Positions 48,908 through 57,394 of a DNA stretch of 64,000 nucleotides are shown here, in pieces. This stretch comes from Microbispora sp. ZYX-F-249. Lineage in GTDB: Bacteria; Actinomycetota; Actinomycetes; Streptosporangiales; Streptosporangiaceae. The stretch lies in assembly GCF_039649665.1 (NCBI RefSeq), contig NZ_JBDJAW010000016.1, positions 1-64,000 on the forward strand, written 5' to 3'. The notes beneath the pieces are model-generated. The model was not told where the DNA came from. It did not search any database and saw nothing but the letters and a program-made list of their open reading frames with translations. Numbering within the stretch: position 1 is the stretch's first letter; every line of letters begins with the position of its first letter. The position numbers and the translations under genes were made by a program.

Positions 48908-50329
48908 ATGTTCAAGAAACTCCCTGGCGACGAGGCACGCAACCTCGTCTCCACCACACCAGACACGGCCGTGGTCTTCCGCCCGGCCGTCATGCAAACC
49001 CCCGCCATCGTCACCATCGTGATCTGGCTGTCCCGCCTCGTCGCGGGCCTGGTCCGCCTGGTCGTGCGGCATCCGGTCGCCGTGGCCATCCCGGTCGGCC
49101 TCGGGGTGATCTGGACCCTGTACGGCTGGCGACTGGCCCTGGTCATGGCCGGATTCCTGCCCTCGGCGGGCCTGTCCTGGCTGCTGTTGGACCGGGCCTC
49201 GTTCCTACGCCTGGTCGGCTGGCCGCTGCTGGCCTGGTGGCGGCTCGTCGCCGTCTACCGGCGGCACTGGCAACCGGTCATGGTCGTGTCCGGTCTCGGG
49301 CGGCACATCCGGGGCCGCGACTACCTGCCCCGCCTGGTGCGGGTGGAGTGCGACGGGTGGGCCGACCGCGTCAGTGTGAAGATGCTCAACGGTCAGGCTG
49401 TCACCGACTGGGCCGACCGCATCGAGCACCTGGCCCACGGCTTCGGCGCCCCGTCCTGCCGGGTGGCCGTCGCTCGGGCCGGGCGGCTCGTGCTCACCTT
49501 CCCCCGGCGCGACCCCCTCGCCGAACCCCTGCCCGCGCTTCCTGTCCCTGACGAGGCGTCGGTGGGGCCGGTGGAGATCGGGCGGTGCGAGGACGGCTCA
49601 CCGCTGCGGCTTAAGGTTCACGGCACGCACGTCCTGATCGCCGGGGCCACGGGCGCGGGTAAGGGCTCTTACCTGTGGTCGACGATCCGCGGTCTGCTTC
49701 CGGCGATGCGGGCGGGCCTGGTGCAGGTGTGGGCGCTGGACCCCAAGCGGATGGAGCTGTCCTTCGGGCGTGCGCTGTTCGGCGCGAGGTACGCCGCCGA
49801 TCCGAAGGAGTGCGCCGACCTGCTCGATGACGCCGTGTGCGTGATGCAGGAGCGGGCCGATCGGTTCGCCGGCCTCCAGCGCTCGCATACGCCGACCGCC
49901 GCTGATCCGTTCGTCTTGGTGCTCGTGGACGAGGTGGCGTTCCTGACCGCCTACCAGCCCGACAAGCAACTCCGTCAGCGCATCACGGCGGCCCTGGCCA
50001 CCCTGACCACGCAAGGCCGGGCGGTCGGTGTCGGGGTCATGGCGGCCTTGCAGGACCCGCGCAAGGAGGTCATGAACATCCGCAACCTGTTCCCCGACAA
50101 GATCGCGCTGCGGCTCGATGAGTCAGAGCAGGTGGACATGGTCCTCGGCGACGGCGCACGCGACCGGGGCGCACTGGCCGACCACATCTCACCCGTCCCG
50201 GAGCTGGGCGCGGGAGTCGGCTACGTCCGACTGGAGACCTCCCCCGATCCGGTCCGCGTGCGGGCGGCCTACGTCTCCGACACGGATATCCGGGCGATGG
50301 TCGCCGAGTTCGCGGGGGTGGGCCGATGA
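48908..50329 (+). CDS. traSA: FtsK/SpoIIIE-type DNA translocase (TraSA-like conjugation protein)
   Basis: About 473 residues from ATG 48908 (GAGAGG upstream; ATG 48884 is possible). Two to three membrane helices lie at about 30-110 (TPAIVTIVIWLSRLVAGLV; VAIPVGLGVIWTLYGWRLAL). The motor has Walker A GATGAGKGS at 246-254 and Walker B VLVLVDEVAF around Asp341, with ALDPKRMEL between. In actinomycetes one such protein moves double-stranded DNA between mycelia, so no type IV secretion genes are needed. It overlaps the next gene by ATGA in a tra-spd-rep operon. Confidence 0.93.
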   Translation: MFKKLPGDEARNLVSTTPDTAVVFRPAVMQTPAIVTIVIWLSRLVAGLVRLVVRHPVAVAIPVGLGVIWTLYGWRLALVMAGFLPSAGLSWLLLDRASFLRLVGWPLLAWWRLVAVYRRHWQPVMVVSGLGRHIRGRDYLPRLVRVECDGWADRVSVKMLNGQAVTDWADRIEHLAHGFGAPSCRVAVARAGRLVLTFPRRDPLAEPLPALPVPDEASVGPVEIGRCEDGSPLRLKVHGTHVLIAGATGAGKGSYLWSTIRGLLPAMRAGLVQVWALDPKRMELSFGRALFGARYAADPKECADLLDDAVCVMQERADRFAGLQRSHTPTAADPFVLVLVDEVAFLTAYQPDKQLRQRITAALATLTTQGRAVGVGVMAALQDPRKEVMNIRNLFPDKIALRLDESEQVDMVLGDGARDRGALADHISPVPELGAGVGYVRLETSPDPVRVRAAYVSDTDIRAMVAEFAGVGR

Positions 50330-50517
50330 TGCGCCTGGCCCACATCCTCGACGGCCTGCGCTGCTCGGGCTGCGGCGCGCTCGATGTGCTGTGGCTCGAC
50401 CCGGTGCGCGGCATCGTCGAGTGCCACGAGTGCGGCGAAAAGGCCGCCGTGATGGTCGATGGCCTCGGTCCGGCCGACCTCCTCGACCCCCTCAGCGCGT
50501 GGGACGGTGACCGGTGA
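50326..50517 (+). CDS. Small zinc-ribbon AICE protein
   Basis: 63 residues with RCSGCGA and VECHECGEK (two CxxC pairs), a zinc-ribbon pattern. It lies between tra and rep with 4-base overlaps on both sides, so it is tightly coupled to them. A truncated relative is at 36588-36721. Function unknown; position resembles small spread/replication accessory genes. Confidence 0.75.
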   Translation: MMRLAHILDGLRCSGCGALDVLWLDPVRGIVECHECGEKAAVMVDGLGPADLLDPLSAWDGDR

Positions 50518-52127
50518 CCAACCCGTCCGACCGCTCCATCCCTCGCGCCGTGCGGATGGCGCAACCGCTGGCCCGTGAGGTCGTGGAAGAGATCGCCAAG
50601 CGGTACGGCGTCTGTATCCGGCCGGTTCCGCTCCGGCGGCAGGACATCGTCACCGGTCAGGTTGAGGTCATCGACGTCCCCTGCGGGGCGACGCTGGAGA
50701 GCAAGTGCCCGCCGTGCGCCAAGCGGAACCGGCAGCTTCGGCGGGCGCAGTGCCGGGAGGGCTGGCACCTGGAAGCCGAGCCGGTCAACCTCCCGGACAA
50801 CGCTGACGAGTATCAGCGTCACCTCGTGGAGCTGCGGGCCGATGCCCAAGCCTGGCGGGATGAGGTGGAAAAGGCCGGCGGCGACACCACCGACCTGGAC
50901 GCCGCCATCGAAGACCTGGACGAGGAGATCAACCGGGCGGGCATGCGCGGCAACGTCCTTGGCCGCACCTCGGGCAAGCGCTCCCGCTCGACCAAGCGGC
51001 GGCAGGACGCACCGGACCTGCCCAAGCGGCAGATGACCAAGACCACACTCGGGCGGACCTTTACCGGCTCGTACGGCAAGACCTACCGGCCCTCGATGTT
51101 CGTCACGCTCACCCTGCCCTCCTACGGGCGCGTGCTGGAGGGTGCGCCGCTCAACCCGGACGCCTACGACTACACGCGGGCAGCCCGCGACGCGCTGCAC
51201 TTCTCCAAGCTCGTCGACCGGTTCGTGCAGAACCTCCGCCGGGTCGCCGGATACGACGTGCAGTACTTCGCAACCGTCGAGCCACAAAAGCGGCTCGCCC
51301 CGCACCTGCACATGGCGATCCGCGGCACCCTGCCCCGTGCGGAACTGCGGCAGATCATCGCGGCCACCTACCACCAGGTGTGGTGGCCCTCGACCGACGA
51401 CGTCCGTTTCGAGGGCGACCGTCTGCCGGTCTGGGAGGACGGGGCCGGCTACCTCGACCCCGAAACCGGGGAGGTCCTGCCGACCTGGGAACAGGCCCTC
51501 GACGCCCTCGACCAAGACGACGAAGCCGAACCCCTGCACGTGCTCCGCTTCGGCGACCAGATGGACGTCAAAGGCGTGCTCGCTGGAACCCCGGACGCTG
51601 ACCAGCTCATCGGGTACCTGTCGAAGTACCTCACCAAGAGCCTCGGCGATGCCCTGGGCACCGACGACCCCCGCCGGAAAGCTCACGCCGAACGGCTGCT
51701 GGAGGCCCTGCGGTTCGAGCCGTGCTCACCGACCTGCCCGAACTGGCTGCGCTACGGGATCCAGCCCAAGGGCGCCAAGCCCGGCATGGCTCCGGGCCGG
51801 TGCAAGGGCAAGGCGCACAAGCCCGACCACCTCGGCTACGCGGGCCGCCGTGTCCTGGTCTCGCGCAAGTGGTCCAACAAGACCCTCACCGAGCACAAGC
51901 AGGACCGCCGCACCTGGGTCCTCGAAGCGCTCGGCATCGAAGACGAGCCGGTCGATCCCCACCGCTACATCTGGAAGCCCGTCAAGCCCGGTGATCCCGA
52001 CCTCGCCCCGATCGGCGTACGGCTCCTGCGCTCGGTCCACGAACGCCAACGCTGGCGCAACCACATGAATCAGCTCCAGGCCCAAGCCGAGGGCCGAGAT
52101 CTTTCGGCAATTCAGTCCGCCGCGTGA
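50514..52127 (+). CDS. repSA: RepSA-like replication initiator (HUH, rolling-circle type)
   Basis: 537 residues from GTG 50514. N-terminal Cys cluster ESKCPPCAKRNRQLRRAQC may bind zinc. The HUH motif is PHLHMAIRG with His264 and His266, and candidate nicking tyrosines Tyr368 and Tyr372 lie in LIGYLSKYLTKS. A further Cys pair is in CSPTCPNW. Proteins of this type start rolling-circle replication of the excised AICE. It is followed 13 bp later by xis. A broken paralogue lies at 36719-37051. Confidence 0.92.
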   Translation: MTNPSDRSIPRAVRMAQPLAREVVEEIAKRYGVCIRPVPLRRQDIVTGQVEVIDVPCGATLESKCPPCAKRNRQLRRAQCREGWHLEAEPVNLPDNADEYQRHLVELRADAQAWRDEVEKAGGDTTDLDAAIEDLDEEINRAGMRGNVLGRTSGKRSRSTKRRQDAPDLPKRQMTKTTLGRTFTGSYGKTYRPSMFVTLTLPSYGRVLEGAPLNPDAYDYTRAARDALHFSKLVDRFVQNLRRVAGYDVQYFATVEPQKRLAPHLHMAIRGTLPRAELRQIIAATYHQVWWPSTDDVRFEGDRLPVWEDGAGYLDPETGEVLPTWEQALDALDQDDEAEPLHVLRFGDQMDVKGVLAGTPDADQLIGYLSKYLTKSLGDALGTDDPRRKAHAERLLEALRFEPCSPTCPNWLRYGIQPKGAKPGMAPGRCKGKAHKPDHLGYAGRRVLVSRKWSNKTLTEHKQDRRTWVLEALGIEDEPVDPHRYIWKPVKPGDPDLAPIGVRLLRSVHERQRWRNHMNQLQAQAEGRDLSAIQSAA

Positions 52128-52140
52128 AGGGAGGAACACC

Positions 52141-52347
52141 TTGGATCAACTGCTCACTGTCCCGCAAGCGGCGGCCCGCCTGAACACCTCGGTTCGCTTC
52201 GTCCGTCGCCTGGTGGCCGAACGGCGCATCGAGTTCGTGAAGGTCGGTCGCCACGTCCGCATCTCCGAGTCTGCACTGACCGCCTTCGTCGTCGCGGGCA
52301 CGGTCGCGCCCCTGACGGCCCATGACATCACCGGGAGGGCGGCCTGA
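52141..52347 (+). CDS. xis: Excisionase (MerR-like HTH)
   Basis: 68 residues from TTG 52141 behind GGGAGG. HTH_17-type fold: LLTVPQAAARLNTSVRFVRRLVAERRIEFVKVGRHVRISESALTAFV in successive parts. It overlaps the integrase start (TGATG). It directs the integrase toward excision. Confidence 0.9.
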   Translation: MDQLLTVPQAAARLNTSVRFVRRLVAERRIEFVKVGRHVRISESALTAFVVAGTVAPLTAHDITGRAA

Positions 52348-53684
52348 TGGCCAAGGGCAACAAGCCGAACCATCGCCGTTTCGGCAACATCCGTCAGCTC
52401 CCGTCCGGCCGTTATCAGGTGAGCTACCTGGGGCCGGACGGGCGGCGGCGTACGGGCTCCGAGACGTACGAGCGCAAAGGCGATGCCGAACGAGCGCTCA
52501 CGCTGATCGAGGCCAAGATGATCTCGGGGGAGTGGACCGACCCCGATCGCGGCAAGGTCAAGCTCAAGGATTACGCCGAGACGTGGATCTCCCAGCGTCC
52601 GGGCCTTCGTCCGCGCACTGTCGATCTCTATACGTGGCTGCTCAAGAAGCACATCACGCCGTACCTCGGCGGGGTCCAGCTCGGCAAGCTCTCAACCGCG
52701 ATGATTCGGCAGTGGCGGGCCGACCTTCTCGGCAACGGCGTCTCGGTGTCCGTAGCGGCCAAGGCGTACCGGCTGCTGCGGGCTGTGCTGATGACGGCGG
52801 CCGAAGAGGACCACATCATCCCGCGCAACCCATGCCGGATCCGCGGGGCCGGCGACGAGCACGCGCAAGAGCGGCCGGTCCTCACCGTGGCCCAGGTCTT
52901 CGAGCTGGCTGACCTCGTGGGCCGTCGCCCTGTCGGCAACGTGCGCAAGCTCAAGGACAACGCCTATCGGCTGCGCTTCCAGCGGCATGGGGAGATGCGC
53001 ACGCATCCCGAGGTCTTCCGGACTCGCGCGGACGCCGAACGGGCGCTCTGGGCGATGGGCATGGACGGCCGGGCCGACTGTACCCAGGACAGACGCTTCC
53101 GCGCCCTGGTGCTGCTCGCAACCTTCGCGAGCCTGCGATGGGGCGAGGTCAGCGCCCTTCGTCGCAGTGACCTCGACCTGATCGCCGGGACGGTTCGCGT
53201 TCGGGCGGCCTTCGTCGAGCGCTCCACGGGGGAACTGGTCCTCGGGCCTCCCAAGTCCAAGGCCGGACGGCGAACCGTGGGCATCCCGCAAGCGATCGTT
53301 CCCGCACTGCGCGAGCACCTCGCTACCTACGTGCAGGACGAGCCGGGCGCGCTCCTCTTCCCCGGGGCCAAGGGCGGCCCTCTACGGCGCAGCGGCTTCA
53401 ACACCCGTACGCGCTGGGTGGACGTGGTCAAGGAGATGGGCCTCCCTGGCCTTCACTTCCATGATCTGCGTCACACCGGCAACATGCTCGCCGCCGAGTC
53501 GGGTGCGGGGCTCAAGGACCTGATGGCCCGGATGGGGCACGACAACGTCCGGGCCGCGATGATCTACCAGCACGCCGTACGCGGTGCCGACAAGACGATC
53601 ACGGACGCCATCGACCGGCACATCAGCGGGGCCGGTGACGAGGACGAGGGCGGGTCGGCCGCCGTCCTGATCCCCGTGGGCTAA
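52347..53684 (+). CDS. int: Tyrosine site-specific integrase with a duplicated arm-binding-like domain
   Basis: 445 residues, longer than usual for this family (about 380-400). N-terminal AP2-like arm-binding domain at about 11-60 (RFGNIRQLPSGRYQVSYLG...DAERALTLIE), core-binding domain at about 75-165, catalytic domain after that with Arg264 (SLRWGE), His372 and Arg375 (HFHDLRH), His398 and nucleophile Tyr407 (YQHA). Residues about 194-248 are an insertion before the first catalytic Arg that again reads VGNVRKL...AYRLRF...RADAERALWAM, matching the N-terminal domain. The gene ends 90 bp from tRNA-Gly; its stop codon lies in the right arm repeats. Confidence 0.93.
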   Translation: MAKGNKPNHRRFGNIRQLPSGRYQVSYLGPDGRRRTGSETYERKGDAERALTLIEAKMISGEWTDPDRGKVKLKDYAETWISQRPGLRPRTVDLYTWLLKKHITPYLGGVQLGKLSTAMIRQWRADLLGNGVSVSVAAKAYRLLRAVLMTAAEEDHIIPRNPCRIRGAGDEHAQERPVLTVAQVFELADLVGRRPVGNVRKLKDNAYRLRFQRHGEMRTHPEVFRTRADAERALWAMGMDGRADCTQDRRFRALVLLATFASLRWGEVSALRRSDLDLIAGTVRVRAAFVERSTGELVLGPPKSKAGRRTVGIPQAIVPALREHLATYVQDEPGALLFPGAKGGPLRRSGFNTRTRWVDVVKEMGLPGLHFHDLRHTGNMLAAESGAGLKDLMARMGHDNVRAAMIYQHAVRGADKTITDAIDRHISGAGDEDEGGSAAVLIPVG

Positions 53685-53702
53685 TTGCACGCTAATTGCA
53701 CG
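53681..53702. repeat. Right paired arm repeats (two CTAATTGCACG units)
   Basis: Two perfect tandem 11-bp units; the first contains the integrase stop codon. They match the left pair at 41451-41472 and so define the ends of the intact element. Confidence 0.8.
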
Positions 53703-53730
53703 GAAGATCGAACAGGTGTCAGAAATGATC

Positions 53731-53768
53731 AAGGCCCGGGTCGGGAATCTGTCCCTGACCTGGGCCTT
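53731..53768 (-). terminator. Terminator downstream of tRNA-Gly / element right end
   Basis: Arms AAGGCCCGGGTC and GACCTGGGCCTT with a 14-base centre. It lies between int and the tRNA 3' end and is repeated at 41280-41317. It probably ends int transcription from the left and tRNA transcription from the right. Confidence 0.75.
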
Positions 53769-53774
53769 CGCTCG

Positions 53775-53848
53775 TGGAGCGGGTGACGGGAATCGAACCC
53801 GCGCTGTCAGCTTGGGAAGCTGATGTTCTGCCATTGAACTACACCCGC
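53775..53848 (-). tRNA. tRNA-Gly (anticodon CCC), integration site of the AICE
   Basis: 74 nt including an encoded CCA. It folds as a full cloverleaf: acceptor GCGGGTG/CACCCGC, anticodon stem TCAGC/GCTGA with loop TTCCCAA (anticodon CCC, reading GGG) and T-arm GCGGG-TTCGATT-CCCGT. The 44 bp from CCA to the anticodon loop (53775-53818) is the att core, repeated five times to the left. Integration restores the gene because the element supplies the identical 3' half. Confidence 0.97.
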
Positions 53849-53967
53849 GTGACCGGCTGTGGAGCCCGTCGCTGCCCCTACTGTAGCGGATCCGGGGCGT
53901 GCTCCTGCAGCCCCGACGCGAAGATCCGCGACACCCATCGCTGAAATGGCCTACTAGCCTTGCACCC

Positions 53968-54543
53968 GTGCTGCTTTCCGATCGTGACCTCCGTGCCGAG
54001 ATCGAGTCGGGCAGGGTGAAGCTCGACCCGTACGACCCGGCGATGATCCAGCCGTCCAGCGTCGACGTGCGGCTGGACCGCTACTTCCGGGTGTTCGAGA
54101 ACCATCGTTACCCGCACATCGACCCCGCGATCGAGCAGCCCGATCTCACCCGGCAGGTGGAACCGGACGGCGACGAGCCGTTCATCCTGCATCCGGGCGA
54201 GTTCGTGCTGGCCAGCACGTACGAGGTGATCAGCCTGCCCGACGACATCGCCTCGCGGCTGGAGGGCAAGTCGAGCCTGGGCCGGCTGGGCCTGCTGACG
54301 CACTCGACGGCCGGCTTCATCGACCCCGGTTTCGAGGGACATGTCACACTCGAGCTGTCCAACGTCGCCACGCTGCCCATCAAGCTGTGGCCCGGGATGA
54401 AGATCGGACAGCTCTGCATGTTCCGGCTCAGCTCGCCCGCCGAGTTCCCGTACGGCTCGGACCGGTACGGCTCGCGCTACCAGGGGCAGCGGGGGCCGAC
54501 CCCGAGCAGATCGTTCCTGAACTTCCACCGCACCAAGATCTGA
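53968..54543 (+). CDS. dcd: dCTP deaminase
   Basis: 191 residues from GTG 53968 ([15 protein letters not shown]). Family motifs: [62 protein letters not shown] (active-site Glu in the last part) and [10 protein letters not shown]. It converts dCTP to dUTP; actinobacterial enzymes may also hydrolyse it to dUMP. First core gene right of the tRNA. Confidence 0.95.
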   Translation: MLLSDRDLRAEIESGRVKLDPYDPAMIQPSSVDVRLDRYFRVFENHRYPHIDPAIEQPDLTRQVEPDGDEPFILHPGEFVLASTYEVISLPDDIASRLEGKSSLGRLGLLTHSTAGFIDPGFEGHVTLELSNVATLPIKLWPGMKIGQLCMFRLSSPAEFPYGSDRYGSRYQGQRGPTPSRSFLNFHRTKI

Positions 54544-54699
54544 AGCGTCTGAGGCAACAAGTGTGTCACGGGAGCCGTTCTGGGCAGCGGGAAGGGGAAG
54601 AGTAGGTTACAAGCGGGCTTGTACGGCCTGAACTTCGCATTTCCACTGGTAACCCGTACCCTTCTCTGCGGACCGTCCCCGCACATCTGGAGAAACGAC

Positions 54700-55317
54700 G
54701 TGCGCCTGCGTCTCACGCCCCGTGAGGACAGCTACTACGACTTGTTCGCCGACTCGGCGAACAACCTCGTCACCGCATCGCGTCTGCTGGTCGAGATCAT
54801 CAGCGACGGTTCGGACCGGGAGGCTCTGGCCGAGAAGATGCGCGCCTGCGAACACGCGGGCGACGAGCGCACTCACGCGATCATGAACCGGCTCAATGAG
54901 AGCTTCATCACGCCCTTCGACCGTGAGGACATCTACCGCCTCGCGTCGAATCTCGACGACGTGATGGACTACATGGAGGCCGCGGCCGACCTGATCGTCC
55001 TTTATCAGATCGACCACCTGCCCAAGGAGGTCGTACGTCAGGTGGAGGTCCTCGAACGGGCCGCCGAGCTCACGGCGGACGCGATGCCGCGCCTGCGCGG
55101 GATGCAGCACCTCAACGAGTACTGGATCGAGATCAACCGGCTCGAGAACCAGGCCGACCAGGTCTACCGCAGGCTGCTGGCGAAGCTGTTCAGCGGCGAG
55201 TACGACGCGCTGACCGTGATGAAGATGCGCGAGGTCATCGAGCAGCTCGAGCTCGCGGCCGACGCCTTCGAGCACGTCGCGAACACGATCGAGTCGATCG
55301 CGGTCAAGGAAAGCTAA
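54700..55317 (+). CDS. Pit accessory protein (DUF47, PhoU-like)
   Basis: 205 residues from GTG 54700 behind GGAGA. All-helical PhoU-like protein: REDSYYDLFADSANNLVTAS, CEHAGDERTHAIMNRLNESFITPFDREDIYRLASNLDDVMDY. Genes of this family sit beside low-affinity phosphate permeases and regulate them. It abuts the permease start with no gap. Confidence 0.93.
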   Translation: MRLRLTPREDSYYDLFADSANNLVTASRLLVEIISDGSDREALAEKMRACEHAGDERTHAIMNRLNESFITPFDREDIYRLASNLDDVMDYMEAAADLIVLYQIDHLPKEVVRQVEVLERAAELTADAMPRLRGMQHLNEYWIEINRLENQADQVYRRLLAKLFSGEYDALTVMKMREVIEQLELAADAFEHVANTIESIAVKES

Positions 55318-56316
55318 GTGGAGCTCGCGCTTGTCATCGGCGTGGTCGTCATCGCGCTGGTGTTCGACTACACGAACGGTTTCCACGACGCCGCCAACGC
55401 CATCGCCACCTCCGTCTCGACCCGCGCCCTCACGCCCCGGCTGGCGCTGCTCATGGCCGCGGTCATGAACTTCATCGGTGCGCATCTGGGCACGTCGGTC
55501 GCCTCGACCGTGGGCAAGGGGATCATCGCTCCCCCGGACGGCAGGCATGGCCTGATCATCGTCGGCGCCGCGTTGATCGGGGCCATCGTCTGGAACCTCA
55601 TCACCTGGTACTTCGGCCTGCCCTCGTCCTCCAGTCACGCTCTCATCGGCGGCCTGATCGGCTCGGCCCTGGCCGCGACCGAGTCGGTGAAATGGGGCGG
55701 GGTGGTCGAGAAGGTCGTCATTCCCATGGTGCTGTCCCCGGTCGTGGGCTTCTTCCTGGGCGCGCTCATCATGATCGCGATCTTGTGGATCTTTCGCAAG
55801 GCCAATCCCCATAAGGCGGGCAAGGGGTTCCGGTACGCCCAGACGGTGTCCGCGGCCGGGATGGCCCTCGGCCACGGCCTGCAGGACGCACAGAAGACGA
55901 TGGGCGTGATCTTCCTCGCACTGGTCGTCGGCGGGTACGTCCCCCAGAACTCGGACATCCCCGAGTGGGTCATCACGGCCTCGGCGCTGGCGATCTCCCT
56001 GGGCACCTACGCCGGCGGCTGGCGCATCATGCGCACTCTGGGCCGCAGGATCATCCACCTCGACCCGCCGCAGGGCTTCGCGGCCGAGGCGGCGGCGGCC
56101 GGCGTCCTCTACACGGCGGCCATCGGGTTCGGCGCGCCGATCTCGACCACGCACACGATCACCTCCGCCATCATGGGCGTCGGCGCCACCAAGCGGCTGT
56201 CGGCCGTGCGGTGGGGCATCGCCGGCAACATCGTGACCGCGTGGGTCCTGACGATCCCGGCCGCGGCGGTCGTCGCCGCGATCGGCTACTTCATCCTCAA
56301 TCTCATCCTGGGATAG
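55318..56316 (+). CDS. pit: Low-affinity inorganic phosphate transporter (Pit)
   Basis: 332 residues from GTG 55318. Both inverted PiT signature motifs are present: FDYTNGFHDAANAIATSVSTRAL at the N terminus and AAIGFGAPISTTHTI near the C terminus, plus GLPSSSSHALIGGL. About ten membrane helices. Takes up phosphate-metal complexes with protons. A terminator follows. Confidence 0.95.
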   Translation: MELALVIGVVVIALVFDYTNGFHDAANAIATSVSTRALTPRLALLMAAVMNFIGAHLGTSVASTVGKGIIAPPDGRHGLIIVGAALIGAIVWNLITWYFGLPSSSSHALIGGLIGSALAATESVKWGGVVEKVVIPMVLSPVVGFFLGALIMIAILWIFRKANPHKAGKGFRYAQTVSAAGMALGHGLQDAQKTMGVIFLALVVGGYVPQNSDIPEWVITASALAISLGTYAGGWRIMRTLGRRIIHLDPPQGFAAEAAAAGVLYTAAIGFGAPISTTHTITSAIMGVGATKRLSAVRWGIAGNIVTAWVLTIPAAAVVAAIGYFILNLILG

Positions 56317-56334
56317 AGGACACTCCTCCACGTG

Positions 56335-56368
56335 GACGGGCCGGCCCCCGGAAGGGGACCGGCCCGTC
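56335..56368. terminator. Terminator between pit and mshD
   Basis: A stem of about 14 bp (GACGGGCCGGCCCC with GGGGACCGGCCCGTC, one bulged A) between two convergent genes. Confidence 0.85.
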
Positions 56369-56373
56369 GGCGT

Positions 56374-57264
56374 TCACCGCCGGTACATCACGTCGGTCTT
56401 CCACCGGGTGAACCCGAGCGACTCGTACAGCCGGACCGCCGCGGCGTTCTCCTCGTCCACGTAGAGCATGACGTGAGCGAGGCCGAGCGCGCGCAGGTGC
56501 GCGAGCCCGGCGAGGGTCAGCGCCCGGCCGAGGCCCGTGCCGCGCTCTCCGGGCGCGACCCCCACCACGTAGACCTCCCCGATCGGCTCGTCGCCGTCGT
56601 GCACCTTGGTCCAGTGGAAGCCCGCCAGCGCGTCTCCCCGTACGGCGAGGAAGAAGCCGGCCGGGTCGAACCACGCCTCCCGTTCCCGCACTTCGAGGTC
56701 GTCGAGCGTCCAGGAGCCCTGCTCGGGGTGGGTGGCGAAGGCCAGCGCGTTGAGCGTGAGCCACGCCTTCTCGTCGCGCCCGGGTTCGAACGCGCGCAGC
56801 CGTACGCCCTCCGGGAGGACCGCGGCGGGCAGGGGCTCGGACAGCGGGCGGCGCATCTGCCACAGCGACCGCACCCGGGCCAGGCCCGCGCTCGCGGCGA
56901 GACGGGCGGCGCCGGGCAGGTCGCCGTGCGCCCACAGGCGCAGCCGGCCCCCGCTCGCCTCCAGCGCGGCGCCGAGCAGCCGGCGGCCCAGGCCGCGCCG
57001 GCGGAAGGCGGGGTGCACCACGAGTTCGCCGCTCGGCCCCTCCTCGGGGTCCGCCGGATCCAGGTGGGCGAAGCCCGCGACGTTCCCGTCCTCGTACAGC
57101 AGTACGGCTCTCGCGCCCGGCTCGGCGCCGTGGCGCACCTGGAGCATCACGTGCTCGTTCAGCGGACCGACACCATCGGCCTCGGCGGCCGCCTCCACCA
57201 GGGCGAGCACCGCCGCCACCTGCTCGTCATCGAGCCGTTCCGTGATCTCCACGCGTACGTCCAT
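56374..57264 (-). CDS. mshD: Mycothiol synthase
   Basis: 296 residues from ATG 57264 (GTG 57273 possible). Two GNAT domains: the N-terminal one with ELVVHPAFRRRGLGRRLL, and the catalytic C-terminal one with VYVVGVAPGERGTGLGRALTLAGL and YVDEENAAAVRLYESLGFTRW. MshD acetylates Cys-GlcN-Ins in the last step of mycothiol synthesis, a thiol restricted to actinobacteria. In mycobacteria it also neighbours glnR. Confidence 0.93.
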   Translation of the reverse strand: MDVRVEITERLDDEQVAAVLALVEAAAEADGVGPLNEHVMLQVRHGAEPGARAVLLYEDGNVAGFAHLDPADPEEGPSGELVVHPAFRRRGLGRRLLGAALEASGGRLRLWAHGDLPGAARLAASAGLARVRSLWQMRRPLSEPLPAAVLPEGVRLRAFEPGRDEKAWLTLNALAFATHPEQGSWTLDDLEVREREAWFDPAGFFLAVRGDALAGFHWTKVHDGDEPIGEVYVVGVAPGERGTGLGRALTLAGLAHLRALGLAHVMLYVDEENAAAVRLYESLGFTRWKTDVMYRR

Positions 57265-57394
57265 GTCTGGCACGATAGGTGAAGGTCAGGCGATTCCTGC
57301 ACCGGGCTTCGGCAATAGACGCCATGCGTTCCCTCCCTGAATCGTTATCTCTGCGCAATTTCCCGCTCAGGTCCCCGCTCTACTGTCGGAGGTC

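Noticed and set aside
53382-53834. Minus-strand frame across the integrase end and tRNA-Gly
   Set aside because: It is a shadow of the integrase and tRNA; no coding features of its own.
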